Of a DNA stretch of 64,000 nt, positions 46,350 through 58,511 are shown one piece after another. The notes beneath the pieces are model-generated. The model worked only from the letters and a program-made list of their open reading frames with translations, was not told the DNA's origin and did no database searches. The position numbers and the translations under genes are program-made. Origin of the DNA: Cynocephalus volans (Eukaryota; Chordata; Mammalia; Dermoptera; Cynocephalidae); contig NC_084468.1 of assembly GCF_027409185.1 (NCBI RefSeq), positions 103,478,001 to 103,542,000 of the forward strand. The letters are read 5' to 3'. Each line of letters begins with the position of its first letter. Position 1 is the first letter of the stretch.

Positions 46350-46513
46350 GGGCCGAGCCCGTGGCGCACTTGGTAGAGTGCTGCGCTGGCAGCGCGGCGA
46401 CGCTCCCGCCGCGGGTTCGGATCCTATATAGGACTGACCGGTGCACTCCCTGGCTGAGTGCCGGTCACGAAAAAACGACAAAAAATAAAAATAAAAAAAA
46501 AAATAATAAAAAT
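46350..46513 (+). mobile_element. GC-rich tRNA-like SINE, first of two at one site
   Basis: The body starts GGGCCGAGCCCGTGGCGCAC. It has a box A-like GGCGCACTTGGTAGAGTGC and a box B-like GGGTTCGGATCC, then the palindrome TCCTATATAGGA, a stem-loop (46436-46466) and an A-rich tail. AAAATTGCAATAC flanks it at 46336-46348 and 46514-46526. It looks young, since the boxes and hairpin are intact. I recall similar elements from colugo but did not verify this. Confidence 0.85.
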
Positions 46514-46530
46514 AAAATTGCAATACATAT

Positions 46531-46690
46531 GGGCCGACCCCGTGGCTCACTCAGGAGCGCTGGGAGCGCACAGGCGCAGTACGGATCCTATATAGGGATG
46601 GCCGGTGCGCTCACTGGCTGAGCGCGGTGCGGATGACACCAAACCAAGGGTTGCGATCCCCTTACCAGTCACAAAAAGGAAAAAAAAAAA
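46531..46690 (+). mobile_element. Related tRNA-like SINE, second at the same site
   Basis: It starts GGGCCGACCCCGTGGCTCAC and contains CGGATCCTATATAGGGATGG. It continues into a longer 3' body ending GATCCCCTTACCAGTCAC before an A tail. It is related to, but distinct from, the preceding SINE. AAAATTGCAATA follows at 46689-46700, a third copy of the same flank. Confidence 0.83.
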
Positions 46691-46700
46691 AATTGCAATA

Positions 46701-47090
46701 AATAAATCTCCCCATCTCTCCCTGCTGATGGTTCTCCCTAGCACTGAATATCACCTATGGTGTGCTACAACTGGTTCACCCAGGCTGGCAAGGTCAATTG
46801 TGTACATCTCTCCTCGGCTTCATGGGAGAGTATTTACACCATGAAAATTGGCAAATCCTACAAATCTGTACTTTTTTTTTTTTTTTACAGAGACCCAGTT
46901 GTTAAAGGTTTAACAGCATAATATCAGACACATTGTATATTTTACTTATTTATTTTGGTTTTTGACTGACTACTAAACTGTAGGCTCCATTAGGGCAAGA
47001 TTTTCTCATCTGTTTTGCTCACTGAAGTAATCTCAGCACCTAGAGATGTGCCTGTCTCAGTATATATTTGTTGAATGAGTGAATCTCATT
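46701..47090 (+). repeat. L2 LINE, continuation to the 3' end
   Basis: 'AAACTGTAGGCTCCATTAGG', 'CTGTTTTGCTCACTGAAG' and 'GTATATATTTGTTGAATGAG' are the L2 3' terminal motifs in sense, continuing the copy at 45985-46335. A poly-T run (46870-46885) lies inside. Confidence 0.7.
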
Positions 47091-48300
47091 GTTCCTGAAG
47101 TACATCCTTTAGGAGTTGCTTTAATGAGAGTCTATTTGTGGTAAACCATCTCACATTTTATGTAATGTAAATGTCTTTATTTGTTCTCAACCTTAAAAGA
47201 TATTTTTGCTGAGTTTACAATGCTTAGTTAACAGTTCCCTCATGTATAACCATCACTGCTCATACTGGGAAGATTGGGGCTCCCTGGAAGTCACCTAAAA
47301 ATTTGTGGTAGTAGAATATGTCCAATTCCACTGGTCCCTAATTGTCAAAAAGTTAGGAAATTTGGGGCTGTCCTTATGAATGTATATGAAATGTTTGTTT
47401 CTGTCTCTCTTCCTCTCTCTTTCTCACTCTCTCTCTCATAGTTTGGTAGAATACTTATTTCTAAATTTGATATACTGTGATAATAATACACAGGAAAATA
47501 AATCATTCAACATTATTGTCACATTCAGATAGCTATAGTTTGCTAACAACTATACAAACAGTTATTTTAAGGAAATGATTTTATAATTTAACATGGAGAA
47601 ATAAGAAAATAGTTTAGCAAATGGAAAAACTATTTTATATTCATAATCTACTTACACTTCATATATTTTATTAAATTTTTCATTACATTGTGAGATGGAA
47701 TGTATCTCTGTTACTATTAATATTAAGGAGTTATTTGTTATGCAATGACATTCTGAAAGAATGAGTTCTAAATCATTTAGAGAAGGCAGAATGCTGTTAC
47801 TAAACACATGAATGTGTAAACAGAATATTTGGTGAATGATTACATTTTTAGAGGTCTGATGCACTGACTCCTGCCCAGACATGGTAAAGAGCATGGCTGT
47901 CATAGACGGTACCAAAGCTCAGCCAGACAATGACAAATCCACACACTGGACTAGCAGAAAATTACAAAAGGAAAATTCAGAGTAAAGATTTACATTCTGG
48001 AGATATTCAGTTCAATCCAGAAAATTATGCACATTTATTCTGTCAAAGTGCTGTGATAAGGATCTCAAAGGATACATTGATGAACAATGGAACACATTTT
48101 TTAATAAAGTCAAAAAAACAAGGAGAAAATTCTACTATATTCCAGTTACTGGATTACATTCTTTTCTGGGTTAATAGTTTATTTCTTCTAATATTCCATG
48201 ATTCTAGAAATTAAATAAAAATATAAAAGGATCTTCTTTTGTGTTTCTGTGCTGATGGTTTATACTCTTAGGCCCATAAAAGATGCAATTAGCTATTCCC
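47091..48300 (+). other. NDST3 intron 2, no gene seen
   Basis: AT-rich sequence with a TC-rich stretch at about 47402-47440. The open frames at 47915-47652 (minus) and 47930-48214 lack coding features. Confidence 0.5.
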
Positions 48301-48304
48301 AAGA

Positions 48305-48540
48305 TAGGTAACATTTACTGAGTACATACGTTGTTTTACTTTCATTATCATTTAATTCTCACAAAAATCCCATAAAGCAAAGACTATAAGTAGCATCAGT
48401 TTATATAAAGAAACAGAGGCTAATAAACTAAACTAACTTGCCTAAGGTCTTGCAACCAGTAAGTGGCACTCCCAGGATACAAAATGTAGGTCAACCTGGC
48501 TCCAAAATCTGAGCTTTTCCATTTCACACTGCTTCACAGT
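48305..48540 (-). repeat. MIR SINE
   Basis: The plus strand shows the complement order: 'CATTTAATTCTCACAAAAAT', 'ACTTGCCTAAGGTCTTGCAA', 'CCAGTAAGTGGCACTCCCAG' and 'CAACCTGGCTCCAAAATCTG'. Confidence 0.75.
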
Positions 48541-49470
48541 TGCGAAGCTAACACAGTACTAAATTATCAATAGCAATTTCTTCCCACCAAATTCTACTTT
48601 ATAACAAACTATACCATAAACAGAGTCTATTGTAGATGGATGGGTCATATCTGAAGCTTTGCCTTGGATTTACTATAAATCTGGGACAAACAAAAATTAG
48701 TATCAGTCACTTCTTGAAATGCCTTGAACTCAAGTAAGTACAATGATTTGGCCAAGGTAAAGTTTACTTTAAGGTTTGAGTTAACAAGTTCAGCTTTCTA
48801 GACACTAATATCTTCTTTCTGGGCACTTTCCCTTCAATTCTGTTAACTGTTACAAGTTTAGCAATTTGGGGTGAATTAGGGCGGCATGATGACAGACCCT
48901 TTGGTGCTGAAAAAATTAAAGAACAGGAATTGCCCATAATTCAGCTAATTTAACTTTTCTATCTGTATGTACTCATATTACAAAGTCTATATGATGTTTT
49001 TAGTTGCTTTATACATGCATTCGTAACATCTTTTTCAAAAAGCACACAAACGAAATAGAAAAAGTGAAAGAAATTCTGATATATTGTCGCTTAGTCTCTA
49101 GAAAACATGAATTAATAACTAAAGTGGTTTTTTTTTTATTTTTAACATTTACAGGCTATCATGCATAATGAAACTGTAAACTGAAAAACAAAATGGATCT
49201 TAAAATCATAATGTTAATATAAAATAAAGTATCCGATCTACATGACATAATTTGTGGACTGTTTTTGACCTAAGAATGAAATCAACCTCTTTTATTATTA
49301 AACTTTTAGGTGGACTAAAATTTTAAAATTAAAATTTACCCATATAACTCATATTAGAATTTTACCTTAAAAATTAAGTACTTTCTCATTTTAATATTAA
49401 TAGTTATAATGATTATACATGATTATTAATAGCTATAGTTATTAATTTATACCACTTACTAAAATAGCTA
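48541..49470 (+). other. NDST3 intron 2, no gene seen
   Basis: AT-rich unique sequence. Confidence 0.5.
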
Positions 49471-49980
49471 TGTATTAGTTTTCTATTGATACTGTAGCAA
49501 ATTACCACAAATGTAGTGGCTTAAAACAGCCCAGATTTATTATTGTACGGTTCTGGAGGTCAGAGGCTCAACACAGGTCTCACTGGGCTATGTTCAGGGT
49601 GTCGGCAGGGCTGTGTTCCTCTGGAGGCTCCAGGGGAGAACCCGTTGCCTTGCCATTTTCATCTCCTGGAGTCTGCCCACATTCCTTGGCTCATGTTCCC
49701 TTCCTTCATCTTCAAAGCCAGCAATATTGCATCTCTCTGTGCCTTCTTTCATAGCCACATCTCTCTCACACTAGAACTGGGAAGGTTTCACTGCTTTTAA
49801 GGACCCATGTGATTAGACGGCCCACTTGGATAATCTAGGATAATGTCTCCGTATCAAGGCCCTTAATGTAAATCACATCTGCAAAATCTCTTTTGCCATG
49901 TAAGGCACATATTCACAAGTTCCAGGGATTAGGACATCGGGATCATGGCAGGAGAGACATTATACTGCATATCACAAGCT
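49471..49980 (-). repeat. MLT1-type MaLR LTR
   Basis: The plus strand starts TGTATTAGTTTTCTATTGAT and continues with 'AAATTACCACAAATGTAGTG', 'GGTTCTGGAGGTCAGAGGCT', 'GGTGTCGGCAGGGCTGTGTT' and 'CATTCCTTGGCTCATGTTCC'. It ends past 'TTCCAGGGATTAGGACATCG'. This is the complement of an MLT1 LTR of nearly full length. The open frame 49543-49800 lies inside and is not a gene. Confidence 0.88.
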
Positions 49981-52900
49981 ATGCTCTTTGGGTAATCACA
50001 CTAGCAATTCCTATAACTCCTCAATCCCCCAGAAGAGTTTACTATTTTACTACTCTTCTCATCACTGGGAAATAAAACTTTGATGGCGTATGTATGATCA
50101 AATAATGAAATTAGCTCTCTGAGTCAATAGTAGTTAATTGGGGAAAATTAAATTATTGTGCTCGTATACTCTTCATATCCCTTATACTCTAAAGGTTAAC
50201 TTGAGTGGGCAAGTAACCCTCTCTTCACTTAGATAGTGTAAGAAACTTAGCTTTCCAGAGGTTGCTCAGTTGGAGCAGATGTGTGTGACTATCATCAGTT
50301 CTCTACTTTAGTAGTTTCTAATGTCATGTTTCTAAAAGTTCATCCATTATAAGACTAATTAAAAAGACAATTTTAAAAGCCAGTCGATTAGGACTGTCAC
50401 ACAATTGTGTACTAAAGCCCTGGTCACCATTATCATTATATTTTTTTCTCTTTTTATTTTATTCTCTTTGACTGACCTCGTGTTCCTGCAACCACCTCAG
50501 CTTCAATGCCTTATTTTATTGCATTGGGTTCCCTCTTTGGAATCCCTATTCTGATTACTCCAATCTAGAAACAACAATAGAGTTCCATTCCATCTGTTTA
50601 TCCCTTTTCTCTTTAGCTGCCTGCTTTGGTTCCCTGGTGTTTAGATTAGCACAATAATGCTTCTTTTTGTCCCCTTCATACTTACGTCTTTATTTTCATG
50701 TAACTACCTGTCTCTATTTTTTTTTTCTCTGAGCTATATATACTCAGCACAATCAGCTTTCTGAAAAAAAGAAAAAAATATTGCGTGTAGAGAATAAGCC
50801 AACTGGTTGGAGCATTGAACAATGATCTATCCCAAATAGAGAAGTCTTTTGCTCTTTTTTATCTTGAAGTAAATCATCTATTTAATACCAAAACAACTTA
50901 TAACAAAGTCATCCCTCCTCTAGGAATCCTATGAGACAAGGTATTTGAGTTTATATAGAAGGACAACTTACTTGATTCTCTTGAGTAAATGAATTGAGTG
51001 GTTTTGACAATAACCTGTTTAAAGGTTAGAGTTGCTGTCATCAGGGTAATTCATACTTGTATCCTGTCAGATTGGATTTCTTATATACTGAAAAAATACC
51101 TTTCGGAAATTTTGTACAACATTTTAGCAAAAATTATTAAACAATATTTTCAGGAAAAAGAAAGCATTACAATAAAACCCGTTTTAAATCTCATATAATT
51201 GCTTTAACAAAATAGTTTAGGTTAATATTCAAAGAATTTTTGCATAATTTGCTATTCTGTTCTAGAAATGCAATAAGCATTTAAGGGGAGTAAAGGGAGA
51301 AGAAAAGACTGCAGTCTATATTATTTTTTGTGTAATACAGTAAGTGGCATTTCCATTGCTCTGACTGAGAGGCAAATGAACAATAGAAAAGGAAAGATGT
51401 ATTTTTCATTCTTGCTAGAACTGTCTTACTAGAAGTAGATGTCCAATAGCATTGTCACTTGCAACTTTGTGAGAACTAATTAGTGCTCCGTCACCATTCT
51501 CAGAGAAGAGCCAGCTGCTGATTGCACTCCAGAAAGCTTTATTTCCCTGAATGGTATCTGTCTCTGATGAATGCCTGTGACAGGAGGCTGTTCATCAACC
51601 CTCCAGGATAGTTCAGAGCCTCAAGGCCTGGGAGGCCCTGTGTTCAATACTCTGTACTTAGAAACTGACACAATGTCAATGTAACATCCTCAAGAGCAAG
51701 GAAAGCGTAAGTGGGCAGTTCACTGCCATCCTTGTTTTCAAGCCATCAACATCTTCAAATGGGTTGTCTATTATAACTGAATGCCTCTAAGGTGCAAAAT
51801 CATTACTGAATTTAAAGCAACCCTTCAAGTCACTCACAGATGACATATTCAGCAGTTTATAACTGCACTTTTATTGTTGACTAGCCTAAAACACAGATAT
51901 TGCTAAAGTCACCAGTGATGAATCAACTTGTAATTTGTAAATGAACAAAAAGAGGGTGCTACTGTATATTTCTAAAGAAGCAGTCCAAGAATTTTCCATT
52001 AATTTTATCTTAAACATTCTTTTACTCAGAGATGTTTAGCTGTATTTAATTACTTATCAATATGTGACCATTTTCATGAGTTTACAAACCACAGAAAACT
52101 CAAGAGAAAGCCCCACTACAGATTTTAACTTGTAGATCTAGGAGGACCCAGCTCACCTAGATGATTCTAAAGTAGACGGTAGAAATTCACATTTGGGGAA
52201 ACACTAGTTTAAACAGACCACATTTGATATTAATACAAAATATGAAGACAGGGGTCCTAATATATTTCTCTTTAGAAAGTATATTAAAATCAAGTTGTTT
52301 AAAAATATTTAATTCTACGCATTTAAGCAAATATATAATGGAAAAAGGTCACAATAGAATCAATAGTTTTGCGACTGACTACAACCTGATGCTGGAAGAG
52401 TTCTTATTTTTACTTATTTTGAACCATATGCCAAGACTGTGCAGCAATATTTTGGCAAATGCATATACATGTGAAACTGCTCATGGAGATGGATAAGGTA
52501 AATTTACATGCAGGGACAGGAAACAGGATTTGAGGCAGTCATTCCAGTAAGTGGATGGCTTAGTACTGCCTAGTAACAGGACACTGGATAATTTTGACAA
52601 AGTGAAGTAATGAAGGTGCATTGTTTTTGGGGTCTTTCACGAAACTGTACATTAGATTAGTTAGAAGAGGGAGAGTCCAAAGGCAGAGAAGGTTATGAGA
52701 AGGCGGTTTAAGAACCAGACTAGAGAAATGGGCTTTTTTTTTTTTTTTTTTTTTTAGGAGAAGGACTAGAAAGAGTGAGAGAGAAAGATTCTTTATGTTT
52801 TATGTTAAGGTCTGAATGTGCTTATAATGAATTATCAAAGAAATTACAAATGTTTGGGTTGAATTATAGGTGAGATAGAGGTACCCTCCTGGATGATATT

Positions 52901-53030
52901 TTAGAAATATTAGCAAGGGGAGTATTTTTGAATGAAGAAGAGGAATTTTATTTTAGAAATCTTTAAACAGAGATTCAAATATTTGTCTTTGAGAAGCTGC
53001 TATTAAGATGGGCTGGGTTTGTTTGGTTTT
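49981..53030 (+). other. NDST3 intron 2, no gene seen
   Basis: About 3 kb of AT-rich DNA with a poly-T run of about 20 bases at 52735-52755. No confident repeat or gene. Confidence 0.5.
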
Positions 53031-53034
53031 AATT

Positions 53035-53480
53035 TTTGTTTGTCCAAATGTCCAGAATGAAAATAAATATTTTTGTTTTCAAACATATAGATAATGCATG
53101 CACTTTGTAAAGAAAATAATCAATCAATATAGGAAACTACAAAGAAGAGAGCAAAAAAATCTCCCCTCAGTGTACTACACACTGGATTTTGTCAATCTTT
53201 AATGTTTGAAAATCTAATAGGTAAATTTTTTTTATTTCATTCATTTCTTAATTTTGATTTTTACTTAATTGGAGAGAGGGTTAATATGGTCACATGTGTT
53301 TATTTTCCATTTGTATTTCTCTTTTGAGAATTTCCCTATGTCCATTTTTCTGTTGGGATGTTTACTTTTGTTATTGATCATTTTTGTTAGTTATTTTTTC
53401 TCTTTTTCACATTCTATAAATAGAACAGTATGTTCTTAGTTGGTATATAACCTTCATGTAGCCATATTCCCAGAAAACTT
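53035..53480 (+). repeat. Ancient LINE 3'UTR-like fragment (tentative)
   Basis: 'AATCAATATAGGAAACTACA', 'AAGAAGAGAGCAAAAAAATC' and 'GTTCTTAGTTGGTATATAAC' resemble the 3'UTR of old L1M elements. Weak evidence. Confidence 0.35.
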
Positions 53481-54480
53481 CAAAAAAATTCTCACAAATT
53501 AGATTAAGAGAACCTCACTAACATCACAGAAGGGGAAAGTTCATGCGACCTCCTTCAGAAGATACCAGGTCTCAGCCCCCAGCACTGTGTCCTGCAGTGA
53601 CCAGTTCACTGACGTGTAACTCCCAGAGCTTGTTCCTCCCCTGCAAAAATGGTGATAAAAAGAGCAGCACCACCTTCATCTCAGAGCCCTGTGAGAATGC
53701 AGAGAAACTGTAAGTTCGAAAGCACTTCTCTGAGTTTGTTTCCTTTTCTGACATTAGAGAATTGGATTTAATCATTTCTGAGGTATTGACCAGTTCTAAC
53801 TCTGTGAGATTATTTAAAGTATTGCTAAAGGAAGTCCAGCACCAGTTTACTTGAACAGAGTAATTATGTGGGGAAATAGAGTGAGCAGAACACCCTCTTT
53901 TGAGAATTAAGGTTTCCATCATCCCGTCACATGGTGTGCCTTACCTAACAGCTCTAGCATGAGTGAGAAGTTGTGGTTGGCCTCCCTGATTTCAGCCTCT
54001 TCAGGGGAGGCATGTAATTCCAAGACTATCTGGTGTCCCTGAAATCAGTCCTATACCTAAGTTAATTCATGAAAGTCTAATTTGAAGTTCTGGATCTCAA
54101 ACTGTCCTCCACTTCCCATTTCCCATACGCTTTCACATCAGATTATAGTCTGCTCATGGCAAGACTATGTGTCATACCTTTTTTCTGTCTCTAGCACAGA
54201 CTAATAGACTCCCTCAATAAATGGCTGGTGGGATAATTATTTAAAGAAATTGTAATGAATAATCTGTCTTTTCCATGAAGGACCAGCTACTAAAGACATG
54301 AATTATTTTGCTCTAGAGAAGATCAACTGAACTCATTTTATTGGAGAAAAAAATGTGATCTCTTTGGAAAACCAAAGATGAATCCAGGCTCATAAAAAAA
54401 ATTAAATTTAATTTAAAAAACACCTTATCTTCCTAGAATCTATCTTTCTCTACTGCACAAGGAAGATGTAAAGTGAAAAG
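53481..54480 (+). other. NDST3 intron 2, no gene seen
   Basis: Unique sequence. The minus-strand open frame 53922-53572 has no recognisable domain. Confidence 0.5.
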
Positions 54481-54486
54481 ATAATG

Positions 54487-54680
54487 AGGCTTTGGACTTG
54501 GACAAACTTATGCTCAAATCTCAAATCCATACAAGTTGTGACACCTGAACAGGTTACTTAGCTCATTTGAACCTATCTTCTTATCTTGAAAATAGGAATG
54601 ATAATAAAACCTGCGTCATGAAGTTTGAAGAGGTCTAAATGAGTTTGTGCCTGGCATAAATTGGATACTCACATGTCAGT
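54487..54680 (+). repeat. MIR SINE
   Basis: 'ACACCTGAACAGGTTACTTA', 'GCTCATTTGAACCTATCTTC', 'TTATCTTGAAAATAGGAATG' and 'GTGCCTGGCATAAATTGGAT' follow the MIR consensus order in sense. Confidence 0.7.
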
Positions 54681-56375
54681 GTCCTTATCACTCCTACAAA
54701 GTATGCTGCCTCTTATGGAAGGCTTTTTGTACATATGCATTCCCTATTCTCAGTACACAGACCACAATCATGCATATATAAAACTCAGTTTATTTTTAAA
54801 TCATGCATACAGTGCAAGTGGTAGATTGTGTGTGTGAGAGAGATTTGTGGATGCAAAAGTACATTGAACTATAAAAATGGACTGTTTAGTTTTACATAAA
54901 TAAATTTACTTATTTCTAAATGAATATGTATGTGTGACAAGATCTTTCACATGTAACAGGAGGGATTTGTGACATTGTAGTAATTTGTTGCTTTTAAACA
55001 GACTTAGCAGCATCCAGAGGCAAAGGCTGTTATGGTCTCATTATTTCCTGCCCCCCAGAGGATGAGCTGTGTTAATTAAGTACATTTAAAGGGAAAAAAA
55101 TGCCTCTTTCCTGTGTCCCCATTAAGCTACTGTCACTTTACTTACTGATGCCTGTTACAATTTATTAACTGTGTATTATGCCTCACAGTAAATTAACCCT
55201 TCTTTCTCCACTCAATTTGCCAGATATAAAAGTTGCATAAAGTTACAAACCAGCCAGTTGGTTTCCTGAGAATACAGATAGGAAACAATTTCCTGCAGCA
55301 TTGAACCTCAGAAGAATTTAACAGCTTTTGTGAATCTAGTACAGATGCTCATTTTCAAGCCAGGAGCAAACATATAAATCATGTTCAGCACAGTGTACCT
55401 CTCTTTAGAAACCTGTTTACAGCCATGTATATTTATTAGTTTTCCATGGTTTCAAGCAATGTGGTTTTTTTTTTTTTTTTTTGCCCTCTCCTTTTCTTTG
55501 TACACATGCACACAAATTCCTGTCACAAAGCCTTTCTGGTACATCATAAAACACAGCCTATGGGGATGATTATTTTTCTCACTTACACAGTTGCTTCAGG
55601 TAGGACCTTTAATAAACTGTATCTTTGGCTGTCTACGGATGTTTACAAGTTTCCTTTTGCCACTTGTCAAGAACTGTGAAGAGTCTGAGATTGTACTTGC
55701 AAGCTAACAAGATAGCCTGCCACAGTCTCATGGAGCCTAGCAGAAGACACAACACTCCTAGGTCAGAGAGAAAGGACCTTATTACTCACAGCAATAGCAA
55801 TATGCCAGAGTATCAACATTTGAGCTGGTTCTCCAAGTTCCAGTTCCTGCAGGGTGGTGTGAAGAGGGCCAGGTGATACCTGCCTGTGTAAAGGGTTGCA
55901 TTACAGAGCAGGAGAGGAACCTTTAACTTATGAAACCCAAGTCTTTGAGCAGTAAGCATGAATGGCCTTTGCACTAGGGGTAAATATTGTCTTTTTCATA
56001 CTGGAAAGGAAGCAGACTTACCCTTTGCTCCAAAGGAAGTCACAATCTCTGTCTTCCAAGGCTGCTTACAGATATCCTTGAAAACCAGAACAGAGCAAAA
56101 GCAGTTAGTACCTCTGCTCACAAGACATGCCGAAATGTAAGAGTACCATGAATTGTCTTCCAACACCACTAAAGCCTTTTTTCATAGACACATGTTAGAA
56201 TTTAATTTTTTCAATACATGAACATTTACTGTTAACATGGATTTAGTGCTATGAACATGTAATCCCGAAATCACATAGTCCTCTTTCAAATAATATCTCA
56301 AATTCCTTTTATTTTTGCTAAGTGAAAATTCAGTTTTTAATTTATGCTCAATTCAGTTTTTAATTTGTCCTCTGT
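54681..56375 (+). other. NDST3 intron 2, no gene seen
   Basis: Unique sequence with a poly-T run near 55465-55482. The open frames at 55381-56140 are short and show no domain. Confidence 0.5.
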
Positions 56376-56377
56376 GT

Positions 56378-56530
56378 GTGTCAGTTTCCTCATCTTTGAA
56401 ATGAATTAAATAACAATACCTAATTCAATGAATTGTTGAGTAGATTAAATAAGATATTCCATGTAGAATGCTTAGCACAGAGCCTTATATACATTGTATC
56501 CATTGCTCAATAGGTTAGTATTAATTAGAA
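56378..56530 (+). repeat. MIR SINE fragment
   Basis: 'GTGTCAGTTTCCTCATCTTT' and 'AATGCTTAGCACAGAGCCTT' match the central and 3' parts of MIR in sense. Confidence 0.65.
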
Positions 56531-56749
56531 TTAACTATAAGTACACTTTGATGAGAAGTACTTAAAATACTCCCTTTACTAAACCACCACCATTTGCCCC
56601 ATTTCCAAATATACCTTGAGAGTGCTGGTTTGCCTTTTGTTGGTATAGAAGCATTTATCAGGAAAGGGTAGAGATAAAAGAAAGTAATATTTCTGAAGAC
56701 CTACTATGTCTTTTAAGTTGATTATTTGATCTAGTGCTTTCATGTTGTC

Positions 56750-57108
56750 TTTGTTCATTTTCTGTTGCTAAAACAGAATACAATAGACTGAGTAATTTAT
56801 AAAGAAAATAAATTTACTTTTTATAGTTCCCAGGAGGCTAGGAAGTCCAAGAGCATCTGGTGAGGACCTTCTTGCTTCATCATAACATGGCAGAAGGCAT
56901 AACATGGCAAGAAAGCAAGAGCACACATGTCAGCTGAGGTCCCTCTTCCTTTTCTTACAAAACCACCAGTCCCATGATAGGGGCTCCACCCTGACAACCT
57001 TATCTAATCCTAATTACCTCCCAAAGGCCTCACCTCCAATCAACATATGAATTTGGAGATAAATTTTCCAACACATAAAATTTTTGGACACATTCAAGCC
57101 ATAACACA
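56750..57108 (-). repeat. MaLR-type LTR
   Basis: The plus strand has 'TTTTCTGTTGCTAAAACAGA', 'GACTGAGTAATTTATAAAGA' and 'CCAAGAGCATCTGGTGAGGA', then ends 'AATTTTCCAACACATAAAAT'. It is in the same class and orientation as 35984-36374. Confidence 0.7.
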
Positions 57109-57111
57109 TGT

Positions 57112-57188
57112 ATGAGGATACTTCAGAAAGTTCATGGAAAAATGGAAATAAAACATGAATATTTCCATGAACTTTTTGAACACATGTC
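57112..57188. mobile_element. Short inverted-repeat element (mariner-like MITE), copy 1
   Basis: 'ACTTCAGAAAGTTCATGGAA' and, about 20 bases later, 'TTTCCATGAACTTTTTGAAC' are inverted copies. The element is about 77 bases and nearly all stem. A TA (57112-57113) marks the left edge. It has no coding capacity. A second copy lies at 58512-58598. Confidence 0.7.
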
Positions 57189-57199
57189 ATATTGTTTCA

Positions 57200-57318
57200 T
57201 TCATTCTCATAAGGAAGGTGTTATTTTACAGATGAGTGAACTGAGATTCAGATATTACTGAAGGCCTCACAATTTGTAAATGGAAGATCAGGAGTCAAAA
57301 CCTGTCTGACTCTAGCCT
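57200..57318 (-). repeat. MIR fragment
   Basis: 'CATTCATTCTCATAAGGAAG', 'TTATTTTACAGATGAGTGAA' and 'CTGAGATTCAGATATTACTG' are the complement of the MIR 3' half. Confidence 0.6.
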
Positions 57319-57323
57319 GACTC

Positions 57324-57752
57324 TGTATTAGTCTGTTTCTGTGGTTTATAACAAAATACCTGAAACTGGGTTATTTGTAAAGGAACAATATTTATTGCTT
57401 ACAGTTTTGGAACCTGGGAAGTCCAAAGTCCAGGGAACACATCTGGTGGGGGCCTTTTCCTGGTGGTGACTACACAGTAATGTAGGGTATCACATTGTGA
57501 GAAAGGCAGAAGCAAGAGAGAGCTAACTCCTCATTCCTTCTCCTTTTAAAGTCTGGAACCACACAAATGACCACCGTTAAAAACATCAACTTATTAATCC
57601 ACTTACTAGGTCATGGTCCTCACAATCTAGTCACTTCTTCAAGGCTCCACCTTTCAATTACCATAAGAGGATTTCCCACCTTCTTAACACTGTCACAGTA
57701 GGGTTAAGTTCCTAACACGTGGACTTTGGGGGACACAATTCAATCCACAGCA
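57324..57752 (-). repeat. MaLR-type LTR
   Basis: The plus strand starts TGTATTAGTCTGTTTCTGTG and runs through 'CCTGAAACTGGGTTATTTGT'. It ends 'ACGTGGACTTTGGGGGACAC' followed by AATTCAATCCACAGC. It is a nearly complete LTR in antisense. Confidence 0.78.
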
Positions 57753-58158
57753 AACTCTGTGCCTTTTTCATTTTTAACCATTCAGTCTTACTTCCTTCAA
57801 TCATCTTTCTGTCTTTTGGAACTAGCTATGCCTTTGTGACAGAAAATTCTCTGTACTCTCCAGACTTCGTTGCCAATGGGAACAATAGGTTCACAGTGGG
57901 AGCACAGATTAGGGATCCACCTGTATTTTCTAAAAATAATACTCATCTCTGTATATTTGACCTTTCTTTTTTTTTTCCCCTCAGGGAAATGAGGAGATGT
58001 AGGTCAGAGAATACAAAATAGCAGATATGCAGGATAAACAAATCTAGAGATCTAATGTACAACATAAGAACTACAGCTAATAAAATTGCACTGTAGTTGG
58101 GGTTCCTGCTAAATGAGTAGGTTTCAGCTGCTGTTGCCACAAAAAGCAAAAAAAGGTA
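57753..58158 (+). other. NDST3 intron 2, no gene seen
   Basis: Unique AT-rich sequence. The open frames across it do not look coding. Confidence 0.5.
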
Positions 58159-58259
58159 GGGGCTGGCTGGTTAGCTCAGTTGGTTAGGGCATGGTGCTGA
58201 TAACACCAAGGTCCTGGGTTTGATCCCTGTACCAGCCAGCCGCCAAAAAAAAACAACAT
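58159..58259 (+). mobile_element. tRNA-Ile(GAU)-derived SINE (CYN-like)
   Basis: GGCTGGCTGGTTAGCTCAGT, then GTGCTGATAACACCAAGGTC (anticodon loop CTGATAA, anticodon GAT), then the box B-like GGGTTTGATCC and an A-rich tail. The tRNA-Ile origin is direct from the sequence. AAAAAGGTA flanks it at 58150-58158 and 58260-58268, so the insertion is complete. The CYN (colugo) assignment is from memory. Confidence 0.85.
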
Positions 58260-58511
58260 AAAAAGGTAACTGTGTGAAATGATGGATATGTTAATTTGTT
58301 TCACTATAGTAACCATTTTACTATGAAAATGTATCCCATAACATCATATTGTATACCTTAAATATACATAATAAAATGTATTTTTAAAAAATGATATCCA
58401 CAACTGGATTTAAACAGTATTTATGGCCCAAATGCCACTTTTTATACCACAGCCTATTTATTGCCAGATCCACAGGCTCAAGCTACATGTTTTTCTCACT
58501 CTTTTTTAATA

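Noticed and set aside
50795-50860. tRNA-like words ('CAACTGGTTGGAGCATTGAA')
   Set aside because: Box B and the tail could not be found; too eroded to call a SINE.
55000-55260. Possible conserved noncoding element
   Set aside because: It looks unique and non-repetitive, but conservation cannot be judged without other genomes.
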